Notes: generated from the letters alone by a model not told the origin. A DNA stretch of 54,551 bases from Anaerohalosphaeraceae bacterium (GCA_037479115.1 JBBFLK010000022.1:1-54551); one strand, 5' to 3'. Shown: positions 27,207-36,494, counted from the first letter of the stretch. Numbers and translations are program-made.

Positions 27207-28238
27207 TCAATTCGAAGAAGGCGGTGCGGTGGTGCTTCGAACGCAAAGCGTTTCGTCCAGAACCACCCGTTTGGGTTTTTGTTTTTCAGGCTGTGTGATT
27301 TGTTCAAGGAGCAGTTGAGCGGCGAGGGTCCCCATTTGAGCGGAACCCAGGTCGATAAAGGTCAGCCCCGGACTCATGATTTTGTTGGCGTAATGGTCAC
27401 AGAAGCACATGATGCTGAGCCGCTCAGGGACAGGGATTTCAAGGGAGTGGGCGGCCTGGAGGAGGTTGAGGGCTTCCATGTGTCCGTAGGCAAGAATGGC
27501 AGTTGCTTTTCTTTCAAACACCAGTTCCTGAAGCAGTTTTTCCGTGTCGTCGAGCACGTCGAGGGAGCTGATAATGGGTTCAAGACCGTTTTTCTTCATT
27601 TGAGCTATATACGTTTCCTGACGGTCGGTAATGCTCGAATGGCCGACCATCATGTATTTTCTGGGCGGCGGTGTATAGGCGATTTTGCGATGCCCCAGGT
27701 CCATCAGATGTTTGAGGGCCAGTCGGGTTCCCTGAACGTCATCGGGAACGACAGAGGTCCCGCCGGCAGGGGCGGGGCCGTTGATGACGACATACGGGAT
27801 GCCCAATTGCAGGATTTCTTCCATCGTCGGCTCGGTGCATCGAGCGAGAATGACGGCCCCGTCGATTTTCCAGGCGGGCATTTCGCTTTCGTCGGGTTTG
27901 TGTTTGGACATATCGACGGTGACGTCAAAGCCCTGTCCCTGCGAGTCGATGACTTCGGTAATGTGGTTGACGACGGTCTGATAGATGTTTCCGAGCTGGC
28001 TGAGGGCGTGATTGCCGCCGATGATGTGAATCATCTTGGTGGACCGCATCGTCAGACTTTTGGCGATGAGGTTGGGGCGGTAGTTCAGTTTGCGGGCGAT
28101 TTCGAGGACACGCTGCCGCACCTCCTCTTTGACCGAGAAGCCGTTTCCGAGCCGGTTGTTCAGGATGCGGCTGACGGTGGATTTGCTGACGCCCGCCTGG
28201 GCGGCTACGTCACTCAAACTGGGAGCCGTCGATTTCAT
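27207..28238 (-). CDS. LacI-family transcriptional regulator
   Basis: A 343-residue regulator. The N-terminal helix-turn-helix SLSDVAAQAGVSKSTVSRILNN (residues 7-28) and hinge NYRPNLIAKSL are classical for LacI/GalR. The rest is the periplasmic-binding-protein-like sugar sensor. It precedes the phosphorylase gene by 20 bases. A palindromic operator-like site at 28283-28294 lies 45 bases upstream of its start, which suggests autoregulation. Copies of the site stand before the GH-A gene and the sulfatase gene. It probably represses polysaccharide-use genes until an inducing sugar binds. Confidence 0.93.
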   Translation of the reverse strand: MKSTAPSLSDVAAQAGVSKSTVSRILNNRLGNGFSVKEEVRQRVLEIARKLNYRPNLIAKSLTMRSTKMIHIIGGNHALSQLGNIYQTVVNHITEVIDSQGQGFDVTVDMSKHKPDESEMPAWKIDGAVILARCTEPTMEEILQLGIPYVVINGPAPAGGTSVVPDDVQGTRLALKHLMDLGHRKIAYTPPPRKYMMVGHSSITDRQETYIAQMKKNGLEPIISSLDVLDDTEKLLQELVFERKATAILAYGHMEALNLLQAAHSLEIPVPERLSIMCFCDHYANKIMSPGLTFIDLGSAQMGTLAAQLLLEQITQPEKQKPKRVVLDETLCVRSTTAPPSSN

Positions 28239-28282
28239 CGTTCAAATATTCCTCTTTGTTTTTCTGCTCAAATATATAATTA

Positions 28283-28294
28283 GAAACCGTTTGC
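28283..28294 (-). promoter_or_regulatory. LacI-type operator upstream of lacI
   Basis: GCAAACGGTTTC on the minus strand, 45 bases upstream of the lacI start, has the AAAC-G-GTTT core with a central CG typical of LacI-family operators. It would control the leftward lacI-phosphorylase-GH16 transcript. Confidence 0.6.
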
Positions 28295-28375
28295 TTATGC
28301 AAGTATTATATCTTTTCGGATGTCCGATGTCAACGATTCTTTTTGAGGGAAGCGGCCGCAAAGCATGGCTGAAGA

Positions 28376-30340
28376 TTATCGGACGAGTTTGAGGGCGTAA
28401 AGTTTGATGGAGTGAGTGCCTTGGCTGCCGGGGAAGTACAGTCCGATTCCTTTGAGGGCGAACAGGTCCACCCGTCCGGCTCCTTTTTGGTTGCCCCAGG
28501 CGGTTCTGGGCTCCAGTTCCGTTAGGTTCAGCCGGTAGATTTTCCGGGTTCCGCTGCCGTGAATCAGGGGGAAAATGAAACTTTCGGCATCATCGCCGGC
28601 CCGGGTGTCATAGGAGGCGGCGTCAGGGCGATCGACCCCTGCTTCGTCGATAAAGCATTGAAAAGCAAGGGTTTGCGGGATTTCAGCGTCCAGTTCAACG
28701 GCGCTGTAGCCGTCCAAATCAGAGGCAAAATCAGGGCCTTGACCTCTTTTGGTGTCTTTGGGGCCGAACAGGAGCAGGCCGCAGCCCCAATCACGCCCGG
28801 TCTGCAGGAGGATTTGAGCACCTTGATTCTGAGGCAGGGTTTCGAGCTGGATGGAGGCATCCGGTGCCTGGAAGAGTTCTGGATTTCTGAGGGGCTCGGA
28901 GCGTAGCAGGTCTATGAAGGGCGGCCGTTCAGGGCGTTGAGCAATTTCAACGCGAATTTTTTTGGGTTTGGGAAGTTCAGTCGGGGCTGTTTTTGATGAT
29001 TGGGTGTGGATTTCTGCGACGCGGGAGTTCGTTTGTTTCATTGCGGCAAGCAATTCCGAGTACTGGCGATGGTAAATATCTACAATGCCGTAATTGGAGT
29101 TTTCGCCGTCAAACCGGCCTTGTGGAGACTGGTCGGCAAATTCGAACCAATGGGCCCCAATCACGATGGGGTAAGACAGGAGGTCTTCGACATATTTTTG
29201 ATAGTTTTCAGCACGCTGGGCCTGTGTTTTCACGACCGCGCCGGCACCGCCGGTGTTGGGGTTGCCGCTGGTGTTTTCTTCGGCACGCCAGGAATATTCC
29301 GTAATGAGCAGGGGCTTTTGTCCGCCCCAAATCCAGTAGCGGGCAATCATATCCGGATCGGCAACGGGAGCGGCACGATAATCATTGAAAGAAATAACAT
29401 CGCAATACCGTCCGCAGGCCTCGATGACAGGCTGAGGGGCATAAGCGGCAAAACGGGTGCCTAAAATGAGCACACCGGGCATTGATTGGCGAACGATTTG
29501 GGTGGAGATACGATAAAAAGCGTCGGCAGCATAACCGATAAAGGCCTGTCGGTCCTGATGGGCCGCCGGACTCAGGCAGGAGCGGGCGTAGTCGGCGGTC
29601 AGATTGTCCCAGGAATCGAGCGGTTTGCCCCAGGCCCTGGCGAGATTGTCGGCGGAACTGTAGCACTGCCGGAGAAATTTGACGGCGGCCTGATAAGCAG
29701 CATCCTCTTTCGGCAGGGCCAGGGCGGCTTCGAGGAGTGTTGAATTGGGGATTTCGCCCCAGGGGGCATGGCCGTACCAGGGCATTTCGTTATCCAGAAA
29801 GACCCCGAGCAGATTGTTTGTGTGGGGGTACCGCTCGAGGACGGTTTGGATATTTTGGCGGACGCGTTTTTCAAAGTCCGGCCGAAGGGCGTCCAGACAG
29901 CGGTCGGCGTTGTGGGCGGCTACATACAAGCAGATTGTCCCCGGGATAGGACCGTCATACAGGCGTCCGTCGGACCAGGCGCCGAGGGTGTTAAAGCCGT
30001 GGTCATGGAGCAGCTGCAGAACCTCTCGCTTCCATGCATCGAAGCTGCCGCCAAAAAGAGTGGGGACGGGGTTGTAATACTGAGTGCTTGGGCGAGGGCG
30101 GAAGGGCTCAGAGGTGATGTTATTGATGCCGATGGACAGAAACCGGCGGCCGGCCGAATCGACAAACCAGTATTTTCCGTTTTCATCTTTTTGAACGGAG
30201 TAAGGGCCGGTCAGGACCGCAGGATTGGCCGACGAAGTTTGGGCAAAACTGCAAACGGGAAAAAACAGCAAAGAAAAACAGGCCAGGTGGAATGCGGCTG
30301 TCTGGGATGGTTTTTGACGGCTTAAGAAGGATGAAGCCAT
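28376..30340 (-). CDS. Exported clan GH-A glycoside hydrolase (agarase/GH42-like)
   Basis: A 654-residue exported enzyme. ATG 30340 is chosen because AGGAG lies 8 bases upstream; ATG 30346 would be only 2 bases from it. The signal peptide is about residues 1-34. A (beta/alpha)8 barrel (about 45-445) opens with KYWFVDSAGRRFLSIGINNI. Candidate catalytic glutamates are in FLDNEMPWYG (acid/base) and LLITEYSWRAEE (nucleophile), as in clan GH-A families such as GH42, GH50 and GH158. A C-terminal beta domain of about 180 residues follows. The family and substrate cannot be fixed from sight; the locus suggests a beta-glucan or an algal galactan. An operator-like site is 41 bases upstream. Confidence 0.75.
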   Translation of the reverse strand: MASSFLSRQKPSQTAAFHLACFSLLFFPVCSFAQTSSANPAVLTGPYSVQKDENGKYWFVDSAGRRFLSIGINNITSEPFRPRPSTQYYNPVPTLFGGSFDAWKREVLQLLHDHGFNTLGAWSDGRLYDGPIPGTICLYVAAHNADRCLDALRPDFEKRVRQNIQTVLERYPHTNNLLGVFLDNEMPWYGHAPWGEIPNSTLLEAALALPKEDAAYQAAVKFLRQCYSSADNLARAWGKPLDSWDNLTADYARSCLSPAAHQDRQAFIGYAADAFYRISTQIVRQSMPGVLILGTRFAAYAPQPVIEACGRYCDVISFNDYRAAPVADPDMIARYWIWGGQKPLLITEYSWRAEENTSGNPNTGGAGAVVKTQAQRAENYQKYVEDLLSYPIVIGAHWFEFADQSPQGRFDGENSNYGIVDIYHRQYSELLAAMKQTNSRVAEIHTQSSKTAPTELPKPKKIRVEIAQRPERPPFIDLLRSEPLRNPELFQAPDASIQLETLPQNQGAQILLQTGRDWGCGLLLFGPKDTKRGQGPDFASDLDGYSAVELDAEIPQTLAFQCFIDEAGVDRPDAASYDTRAGDDAESFIFPLIHGSGTRKIYRLNLTELEPRTAWGNQKGAGRVDLFALKGIGLYFPGSQGTHSIKLYALKLVR

Positions 30341-30380
30341 GAACATTTCTCCTGAGAAGTTGTTTTTGGCGACTTTAGTA

Positions 30381-30392
30381 AAAACCGTTTGC
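30381..30392. promoter_or_regulatory. LacI-type operator between the divergent GH-A and symporter genes
   Basis: AAAACCGTTTGC (the reverse complement is GCAAACGGTTTT) lies 41 bases upstream of the GH-A start and 120 bases upstream of the symporter start. It differs from the lacI site at one of 12 positions. One site could control both directions. Confidence 0.6.
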
Positions 30393-30511
30393 TATTTTAA
30401 AATATTTTGTTTTTTCGTCAAGAGAAAACTTGACAGAAGCCGCCGGGATTTTTTATGCTGACGTTCGGAGCGTTCAGGAGCGGCGGTTCCGTTGAAACGG
30501 AAAGGAGACAA

Positions 30512-31951
30512 ATGAATTTCAGTTCCTCGTCGAAAACGGCCCCCGAAGACCGGATTGGGCTGGTGCAGAAGTCGGCGTATGCGATTGGGATGTTTGTGAA
30601 TAACCTTCAGGCGGCGGCACTGCCGGCGATGTCGGTGATTCTGAATCTGGGGCTGAAGGTGGATCCGGTGCTGGTGGGTTTGCTGGCCGCTATTCCGCGG
30701 GCGTTTGATGCGCTGACGGACCCGGTCATGGGGTACATTTCGGACAACACACGGTCGCGCTGGGGGCGTCGGCGTCCTTATATTTTCTGTGGAGCGATTC
30801 TGTCGGGGGTGATTTTTGCTCTGATGTGGCAGCTGCCGGCCGGGCACAGCCAGGCATTCTATTTCTGGGTTTTCCTGACGGCTTCGCTGGCGTTTTTCGG
30901 GGCTTATACGGTCTATGCGACGCCGTTTGTGGCGTTCGGCTATGAGATGACGCCGGATTATCACGAACGTACCCGCCTGCATACCTTCGCCAATACGGTG
31001 GGGCAGGCCGCCTGGCTGATTGCGCCGTGGTTTTATGCGCTGATGGCCGATGAGAAACTCTTTCCGGATAAAGTGCAGGGGGCCAGGGTTTTAGCGGTCT
31101 TTATCGGGGCGGCGGTGGCGGTGCTGGGGGTGGTGCCGGCGATTTTTTGCCGGGAACGCTTTGGACAGATGCCGACGGCGGCGCAGGCGCCGGGGGGCGT
31201 ATGGAAGAATCTTCTGGATTTTTTTAGGACATTTGGGCAGACCTTTCGCTGCCGGCCGTTTGTGAAACTTTGTGCCGCGACGTTTTTGGTCTTTAACGGC
31301 TACCAGCTGGGCGTGTCATTTTCTCTGTATGTGATGATTTACTATGTGTACCGCGGAAGCGACCTGATGGGCGGGCATCTTCAGGGCCTGTATGGAACGC
31401 TGATGTCGGCGGTCACCCTAATAATTGTGATTCCGCTGACAGGATGGGTGGCGACGCAAATCGGCAAGCGTCCGACCTTTTTCTGCACCATCGGGCTGTC
31501 GCTGATTGGATATGCTCTCAAGTGGGTCGGATACAATCCGAATCACCCGAATTGGCTGCTCTTTGCGGCTCCGCTGGTGGCATTCGGGACAGGGTCGCTG
31601 TTTACACTGATGGGCTCGATGATTTCAGATGTGTGCGACTATGATGAACTGCAGAGCGGCCAGCGTCGGGAAGGAATGTTCGGAGCGATTTACTGGTGGA
31701 TGGTGAAGGTGGGGATGTCGGCGGCGGGTTTGCTGGCCGGGATTCTGCTGCGGCTGTCGGGCTTTGATGTAAATCTCGGTGCTGCTCAGCCGGAAGCGTC
31801 GCTGTTCTGGCTGCGGGTCTTTGATGTGGGGATTCCGCTGGCAACTTCCGCTTTGGCGATGGCAGTCATTTATCTGTATGAGATTGATGAAACGAGAGCC
31901 AACGAAATCCGACAGATTTTGGAAAAGCGAAGAGGAAAACTGTCCGCCTAA
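30512..31951 (+). CDS. GPH-family sugar:cation symporter (MFS)
   Basis: A 479-residue membrane protein with about 12 hydrophobic helices. ATG 30512 follows AGGAG by 4 bases. Early motifs include PRAFDALTDPVMGYISDNTRSRWGRRRPY, the signature of glycoside-pentoside-hexuronide:cation symporters (MelB type) with the conserved Asp-rich first loop. Such carriers import oligosaccharides with Na+ or H+. It diverges from the GH-A hydrolase with a shared LacI-type operator between them, and lies beside the phosphorylase locus. It is the likely uptake route for the glucan oligomers released outside. Confidence 0.92.
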   Translation: MNFSSSSKTAPEDRIGLVQKSAYAIGMFVNNLQAAALPAMSVILNLGLKVDPVLVGLLAAIPRAFDALTDPVMGYISDNTRSRWGRRRPYIFCGAILSGVIFALMWQLPAGHSQAFYFWVFLTASLAFFGAYTVYATPFVAFGYEMTPDYHERTRLHTFANTVGQAAWLIAPWFYALMADEKLFPDKVQGARVLAVFIGAAVAVLGVVPAIFCRERFGQMPTAAQAPGGVWKNLLDFFRTFGQTFRCRPFVKLCAATFLVFNGYQLGVSFSLYVMIYYVYRGSDLMGGHLQGLYGTLMSAVTLIIVIPLTGWVATQIGKRPTFFCTIGLSLIGYALKWVGYNPNHPNWLLFAAPLVAFGTGSLFTLMGSMISDVCDYDELQSGQRREGMFGAIYWWMVKVGMSAAGLLAGILLRLSGFDVNLGAAQPEASLFWLRVFDVGIPLATSALAMAVIYLYEIDETRANEIRQILEKRRGKLSA

Positions 31952-32107
31952 TTTTTTACTGCTTGCCGTTGTAAGAATTCGAAACCAACAATCCTGCCGA
32001 ATTACAGGACCGCTTCGCCGGAGATTTTTCCTATCGGATTTGAGGACAGCCCGCTTGTTTCTGGGGGGAACCAATGGGGCTTGTATGAGATAACAGGTTC
32101 AGATACA

Positions 32108-32947
32108 ATGGCAGATATGAAGAAGAGGCGACTGATTCGAATGGGGATTTGGGGGGTATGGGCGGTCGGGGTTGTTTTTTCCTTATGTTCCTGTCGAAAG
32201 CCGCTGCCGAATTCTTCCGGGAAGGACAGGCCGAGTGCTCCGACTGAACGGGCTGAGCCGGCGGCTGCCGTGCCGGAGCGTTCGGCGGGATGGAACCGTC
32301 CGCGCACGGCGGAACGGCAGCGGGAACGGATGCAGATGGTCAATCGGATTCGGCAGGATTACGGCCTGACGGATGAGCGGGTGTTGGAGGCGATGCGGAA
32401 TGTGCCGCGTCACTGGTTTGTGCCTGCTTCACAGCAGGCCTATGCTTATCTTGATTCGCCGCTGCCGATTGGGTACGGACAGACGATTTCGCAGCCCTTT
32501 ATTGTGGCGTATATGACCAGCGTGCTGAAGCTGGAGCCGAATGAGCGGGTGCTGGAGATTGGGACGGGGTCAGGGTATCAGGCGGCGGTGCTGAATGAGT
32601 TTACGCCCCATGTGTTTACGATCGAGATTGTTCGTCCGCTGGCTGAGCGGGCGATTGAAACGTTTGCGCGATATGGATACGAGACGATTCAGGTACGAAT
32701 TGGGGACGGCTATAAGGGCTGGCCGGAGGCGGCGCCGTTTGATGCCGTTATTGTGACGTGCGCGCCGGACGAAATCCCCAGTCCGCTGCTCGAGCAGCTC
32801 AAGCCGGGCGGAAGGATGATTATTCCGGTGGGCAGCGAGTGGGGCGTGCAGGAGCTGGTATTGGTGGAAAAGGACAGCCGGGGAGACATTCGCAGACGTT
32901 CTGTAATGCCCGTGCGGTTTGTCCCGCTGATACGGGAGAAAGAATAA
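32108..32947 (+). CDS. Protein-L-isoaspartate O-methyltransferase with exported lipoprotein-like N-terminus
   Basis: A 279-residue protein; the start at 32108 is uncertain (32081 and 32117 are alternatives). From about residue 80 it is a clear L-isoaspartyl methyltransferase: RHWFVPASQQAYAYLDSPLPIGYGQTISQP, then the SAM-binding strand VLEIGTGSGYQAAVL and the later LKPGGRMIIPVG. The enzyme methylates abnormal isoaspartyl residues to start protein repair. The N-terminus is unusual: basic residues, a hydrophobic helix and a SLCSC box resembling a lipoprotein signal, then about 45 residues of Pro/Ala-rich linker. The protein is therefore probably membrane-attached outside the cytoplasm, where SAM supply would be a problem. 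Confidence 0.85.
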   Translation: MADMKKRRLIRMGIWGVWAVGVVFSLCSCRKPLPNSSGKDRPSAPTERAEPAAAVPERSAGWNRPRTAERQRERMQMVNRIRQDYGLTDERVLEAMRNVPRHWFVPASQQAYAYLDSPLPIGYGQTISQPFIVAYMTSVLKLEPNERVLEIGTGSGYQAAVLNEFTPHVFTIEIVRPLAERAIETFARYGYETIQVRIGDGYKGWPEAAPFDAVIVTCAPDEIPSPLLEQLKPGGRMIIPVGSEWGVQELVLVEKDSRGDIRRRSVMPVRFVPLIREKE

Positions 32948-33001
32948 TTCAGACAGGGACAGAGAGACCGTCGGTAGAAAAAACGGCGGCCGCCCTTGTT
33001 T

Positions 33002-35458
33002 TTAAGTCGGTTTTCGGGCAGCGGAGGCACAGAAGCGGCCCATCAGCATCATCACCCGGTTAAGTTTGTCAGGCGAACCGTCCATTTCCGCATAGGCGGT
33101 AATTAACTCAAGCAGTTCGGGGTCGGGGTCTTTGCGTCCGTATTGATGCGAGGTATTCACAATGCCGGCGTCCAGACCGTACTCCATGGCCTTGGCGACG
33201 TAGGCGCGGCAGATGCCGATTTTGCGCCCGGGCAGGTCGCGGCAGCAGTTGCTGATGCCCAGCGAACAGTGACAATGCTTCAGTTTTGGGTCGCTTTTGA
33301 TGCGCTTAATCGTTTCGAAGGCACGGTAGGTGTATCCGGGGATGCCGGGCTCCATCGGCAGGTCGATGGCGATAGGAAAAACGGTGGAGTCGAAGAAGAT
33401 TTCATCGGGTTTGAAGCCGTGCTGCATCGCTTTGTCGTAGAGGGTGTGGGCGAGCTGGACGAGCTCTTCGACGGAATGTGAACCGCCGGGGCCTTTGGGA
33501 CGGCCTTCAGTCACCAGCAGGCCGATAAACCGGAAGTCGTACTGCCGTTTGAGGGGCATAATTTGATCGGCCGTAAAGACTTTGATGGAGTTGAGCAGCG
33601 GCGGTTTGACGGGCTGGTCGGTGTTGTACCATTCCTGCAGGCCGGCGATGAGCACGTTGTTGTTGCTGGTGTCGATGCAGACAGGGACGCCTTTGCCCCA
33701 GCGGCGGACCAGTTTGACGTATTCCTTCATCATCCGCACGGCGGTTTGGGGATTGTCTTCCCCGAAGGCGTCGAGGTTGACGGCGATATAGTCCGCTCCT
33801 TCATCGGCCTGCGTTTCGATGAGGGCCTGGATGTATGACAGCGGGCCGCTGGGTTCGGTATAGGCGTTCGGGCCGAGGGCGTCCAGTTCTTTCATCACGG
33901 CGCCGGTTTTAGGAATCGAGGCATGGATGGCTTCACCGATTTGAATCAGAGGTGCGTGCATCGTATGGTCCTTTCCGAATAGATAGTTGATAATCGAGCT
34001 CGTATGTTCGAGGGACGGGATGCGCGGCTTGTTGATGCGGGTGCGGAGCGTTTGGCGGCCGTTGGGTTCGGTGAGGGCGAATTGATAGACCGTTTCGCCG
34101 ACGCAGATTCGGTTCAGATTGTTGCCGCAGCAGCCGTTCACGGCTGCATCCCCGCAGGGAACATTGTCGAGGCCTTTTTCGCATTCCCCGATGGTGCAGC
34201 AGCCGAAATTTTCGGGCAGATAACAGTCGCCGCATTCTTCGCATTCAAAAAGGAGGTATTTGACGGGTTTTTCGACAGCGTTAAAGAGTTTATAGGTACA
34301 ATTTTGTTCGTTATCGGCTCGGAAGAAACGAAGCGTTTTTTTGAAGGCATGAAAGCCGATATGGTTTGGGTCCAGCAGGAACCGGTGCATAAAGTCAAAG
34401 AACCGTTTGCGGACGGTTTTTGTAGGGGTTGAAAGCGGGATTTGTCGGCCGGCATCATCGTAGAGATAAAAGGTCTTTTTCGGGGGCCAATAGAGGTTGT
34501 CCCGGAAAGGCTGCCAGTCGGTTCCGATTTCGGCGGCTCGTTGAAGGATTCGGATAAAGGTTGGGTAATCGTGGACACCGCCGACATCGACGCCCGCGGC
34601 ACCGATAGCCCGGTACATCGCAATCTGCTGGGCGGCCCGCTCGATGTGCTGCTCGACGGATTCGGATTGAAGTTTGGCCAGGAGTTCGTCGCTCACAAAG
34701 CAGCCCGGCAGCTTGATGTCGTGCATCAGGCGGGGGGCGGGGGTAAGTGTCGTGAGCCAATAGACATTGCCGATGACGGGAATGCTGATATGATTTTCTC
34801 GAAGGTACTGCATTAACTCGAGGGATTTTCTCCAGTCCCAGCCGACCTGAGTGATGAGGAATTGGGCGCCGGCGGCGATTTTCTTTTCCATTTTGTAGTA
34901 TTGCTGCATCAGGGACGGCTCGGTGTATTTGAACGGCGATACGGCCGCGCCGGGAAAGAACTGATGGATGGAATCCCATTGACCGGGTTTGGCGCTCAGG
35001 ATGGCTTTTTGGTTTTCGCGTTTCATCAGCGACAAAAGCCCGAGCGATTCGAGCTCGAAGACCCCTTTGGCCGTTATGGGTTTGTCGCCGGTAAGGACAA
35101 GGAGGCTTTCGATGCCGCGCTGACGGTACCCGACCAGAGAACTCAGGAGCGAATCGGCGTTGGCGTCTTTGCAGGTCAGGTGAGGTATGATATCCAGATT
35201 GTCTGCAAGGTGATTTTGGTCGAGGACGGCGATGACATCGGCAGGGTCGAGGTTGGCAATGCCGCCGGGATTTTGAGGCAGTGTGATGCCGGCTAAAATG
35301 AAGTCGGAGGGGATATCCTTGCTCCCTTTTTCCTGATATTGTTTCAGGAAATTCAGAATAGGGGCAAAACTGTAGTTAGGGCCGCCGACTAACTCGGCAA
35401 TGACGGCAAATTTTTCCCTTTTTTCCAGGATTTGTCTGAGAGTTTGTTTGCCGGCCAT
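33002..35458 (-). CDS. Folate C1 fusion: methylenetetrahydrofolate reductase, Cys-rich domain and pterin-binding methyltransferase domain
   Basis: An 818-residue protein. ATG 35458 is chosen with GGAG 9 bases upstream. Residues 1 to about 330 form a MetF-like barrel (FAVIAELVGGPN start, GITLPQNPGG, LLVLTGDKP, FLITQVGWDW), the flavin site that reduces methylene- to methyl-tetrahydrofolate. Residues about 406-449 are a zinc or Fe-S-like Cys cluster (CEECGDCYLPENFGCC, GECEKG, CG, CC) as in the MTHFR C-terminal/MetV domain. From about 500 to 790 there is a second barrel (IQIGEAIHASIPKTGAVM, DYIAVNLDAFGED, VPVCIDTSNN, LGISNCCRDLP) like the pterin-binding domains of AcsE, MtrH and MetH. The whole could make methyl-folate and hand it to a corrinoid partner, which is not encoded here. 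Confidence 0.82.
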   Translation of the reverse strand: MAGKQTLRQILEKREKFAVIAELVGGPNYSFAPILNFLKQYQEKGSKDIPSDFILAGITLPQNPGGIANLDPADVIAVLDQNHLADNLDIIPHLTCKDANADSLLSSLVGYRQRGIESLLVLTGDKPITAKGVFELESLGLLSLMKRENQKAILSAKPGQWDSIHQFFPGAAVSPFKYTEPSLMQQYYKMEKKIAAGAQFLITQVGWDWRKSLELMQYLRENHISIPVIGNVYWLTTLTPAPRLMHDIKLPGCFVSDELLAKLQSESVEQHIERAAQQIAMYRAIGAAGVDVGGVHDYPTFIRILQRAAEIGTDWQPFRDNLYWPPKKTFYLYDDAGRQIPLSTPTKTVRKRFFDFMHRFLLDPNHIGFHAFKKTLRFFRADNEQNCTYKLFNAVEKPVKYLLFECEECGDCYLPENFGCCTIGECEKGLDNVPCGDAAVNGCCGNNLNRICVGETVYQFALTEPNGRQTLRTRINKPRIPSLEHTSSIINYLFGKDHTMHAPLIQIGEAIHASIPKTGAVMKELDALGPNAYTEPSGPLSYIQALIETQADEGADYIAVNLDAFGEDNPQTAVRMMKEYVKLVRRWGKGVPVCIDTSNNNVLIAGLQEWYNTDQPVKPPLLNSIKVFTADQIMPLKRQYDFRFIGLLVTEGRPKGPGGSHSVEELVQLAHTLYDKAMQHGFKPDEIFFDSTVFPIAIDLPMEPGIPGYTYRAFETIKRIKSDPKLKHCHCSLGISNCCRDLPGRKIGICRAYVAKAMEYGLDAGIVNTSHQYGRKDPDPELLELITAYAEMDGSPDKLNRVMMLMGRFCASAARKPT

Positions 35459-36096
35459 ATAAGGATTCTCCACAGAGCTGGATTCCCGCCTTCCTTCTGA
35501 GTTGAAGCTCCGAAGGACAGGGTGCAGGAATGACAGCGGAACTTTTTTTCTCAGCACGTATTATGCATAAAGCCGAGGAAGAATAAAGAACGGAACGATT
35601 ATAATTTTCGTCTCAAAAGAAAGATTTTTATTCCTTTAAAAAACAAAATGTGGAAAACCTGTGAATAAGGTCCACGTTTTTTGATTGTAATAAGATATAT
35701 TAGACCTATATACTTTTCTTTTAATCATATAAAAATCAGAAAAACGGGAATCGGAGGATTTTTTCTGAAATTGTTTTCGTTCATAATTCATTTTTATAAA
35801 ATGACTTATATTTGTCTTGATTTTATAAGGAAATTGGATACCGACCGGTATGTATATTCTTGCTGATTTGTTAGATTTTTGTATATTTTGGATTTTACAA
35901 CATGAAAATTGTGAATGATTAGTGGATAAGTAAGTTTTTGTTTTGCGAAAGTTCGTTCCTGCCTAAATAATGGATTAAACGAAAGATGCAGAAAAGCGTC
36001 TGCAGAAAAAGGTTTCTTGACAGATTGGCCTTTCTCTATTACGAAGGAATCAAGTGAGTTCAAGAAAAACAATTGAGAACGAAAAGGAGATCAATG
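35459..36096. other. Long AT-rich intergenic region between divergent genes
   Basis: No supported gene in about 640 bases. The part near 35492-35517 can form a 10-bp hairpin with one mismatch (TCCTTC/GAAGGA outer stem, GAG/CTC inner stem, loop TTGAAG) in the leader of the folate fusion gene. From about 35570 on the DNA is very A+T-rich, with T and A tracts, and contains only short ORFs without ribosome binding sites. Divergent promoters must lie here. I saw no known riboswitch core. Confidence 0.5.
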
Positions 36097-36474
36097 ATGG
36101 ACCCAAACAAGGAGGGGCAAAGTTCGACGGCTGTGCCCAGTGAAAGTACATCCCCATCTAAGGATGCACTGAATCTGGCAGTATTGTGCCATATACTGGG
36201 TTTTTTCACGAGCATTCTTGGGCCGCTGATTTTGTGGATGATGAAAAAAGATACGGATGCTTACGTGGAACATCACGGACGTGAGGCCCTGAATTTTCAG
36301 ATTATGCTTTTGATTGGTTATGTTGTCGGCGGGATTTTGACTTTTCTCTGTATAGGTTTCGTAATTCTTGCGGCGGCGTGGATTGCGGATCTTGTTTTTT
36401 CCATCCTGGCGGCGGTAGCGGCATCGAAAGGACAGCGGTATCGGTATCCAGTCTCGATCCGCCTGATTCAATGA
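36097..36474 (+). CDS. DUF4870 small membrane protein
   Basis: A 125-residue protein with a Ser/Thr/Pro-rich N-terminus and then the DUF4870 (Tic20-like) pattern: ALNLAVLCHILGFFTSILGPLILWMMKKD, VEHHGREALNFQIMLLIGYVVGGIL and a third hydrophobic helix before the basic C-terminus. ATG 36097 lies 7 bases after AAGGAG; ATG 36094 is equally possible. Function is unknown; members are small inner-membrane proteins. A terminator-like hairpin follows. Confidence 0.85.
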   Translation: MDPNKEGQSSTAVPSESTSPSKDALNLAVLCHILGFFTSILGPLILWMMKKDTDAYVEHHGREALNFQIMLLIGYVVGGILTFLCIGFVILAAAWIADLVFSILAAVAASKGQRYRYPVSIRLIQ

Positions 36475-36494
36475 AATAAGGGGAGAAAGCGAGG

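Noticed and set aside
32978-33001. Terminator between the convergent isoaspartyl methyltransferase and folate fusion genes
   Set aside because: GGCGGCCGCC is palindromic but has no loop of its own, and the T run is separated by CTTG. Too weak to call.
35681-35866. 61-residue ORF in the AT-rich gap
   Set aside because: No ribosome binding site, no similarity seen, and the composition follows the surrounding non-coding DNA.
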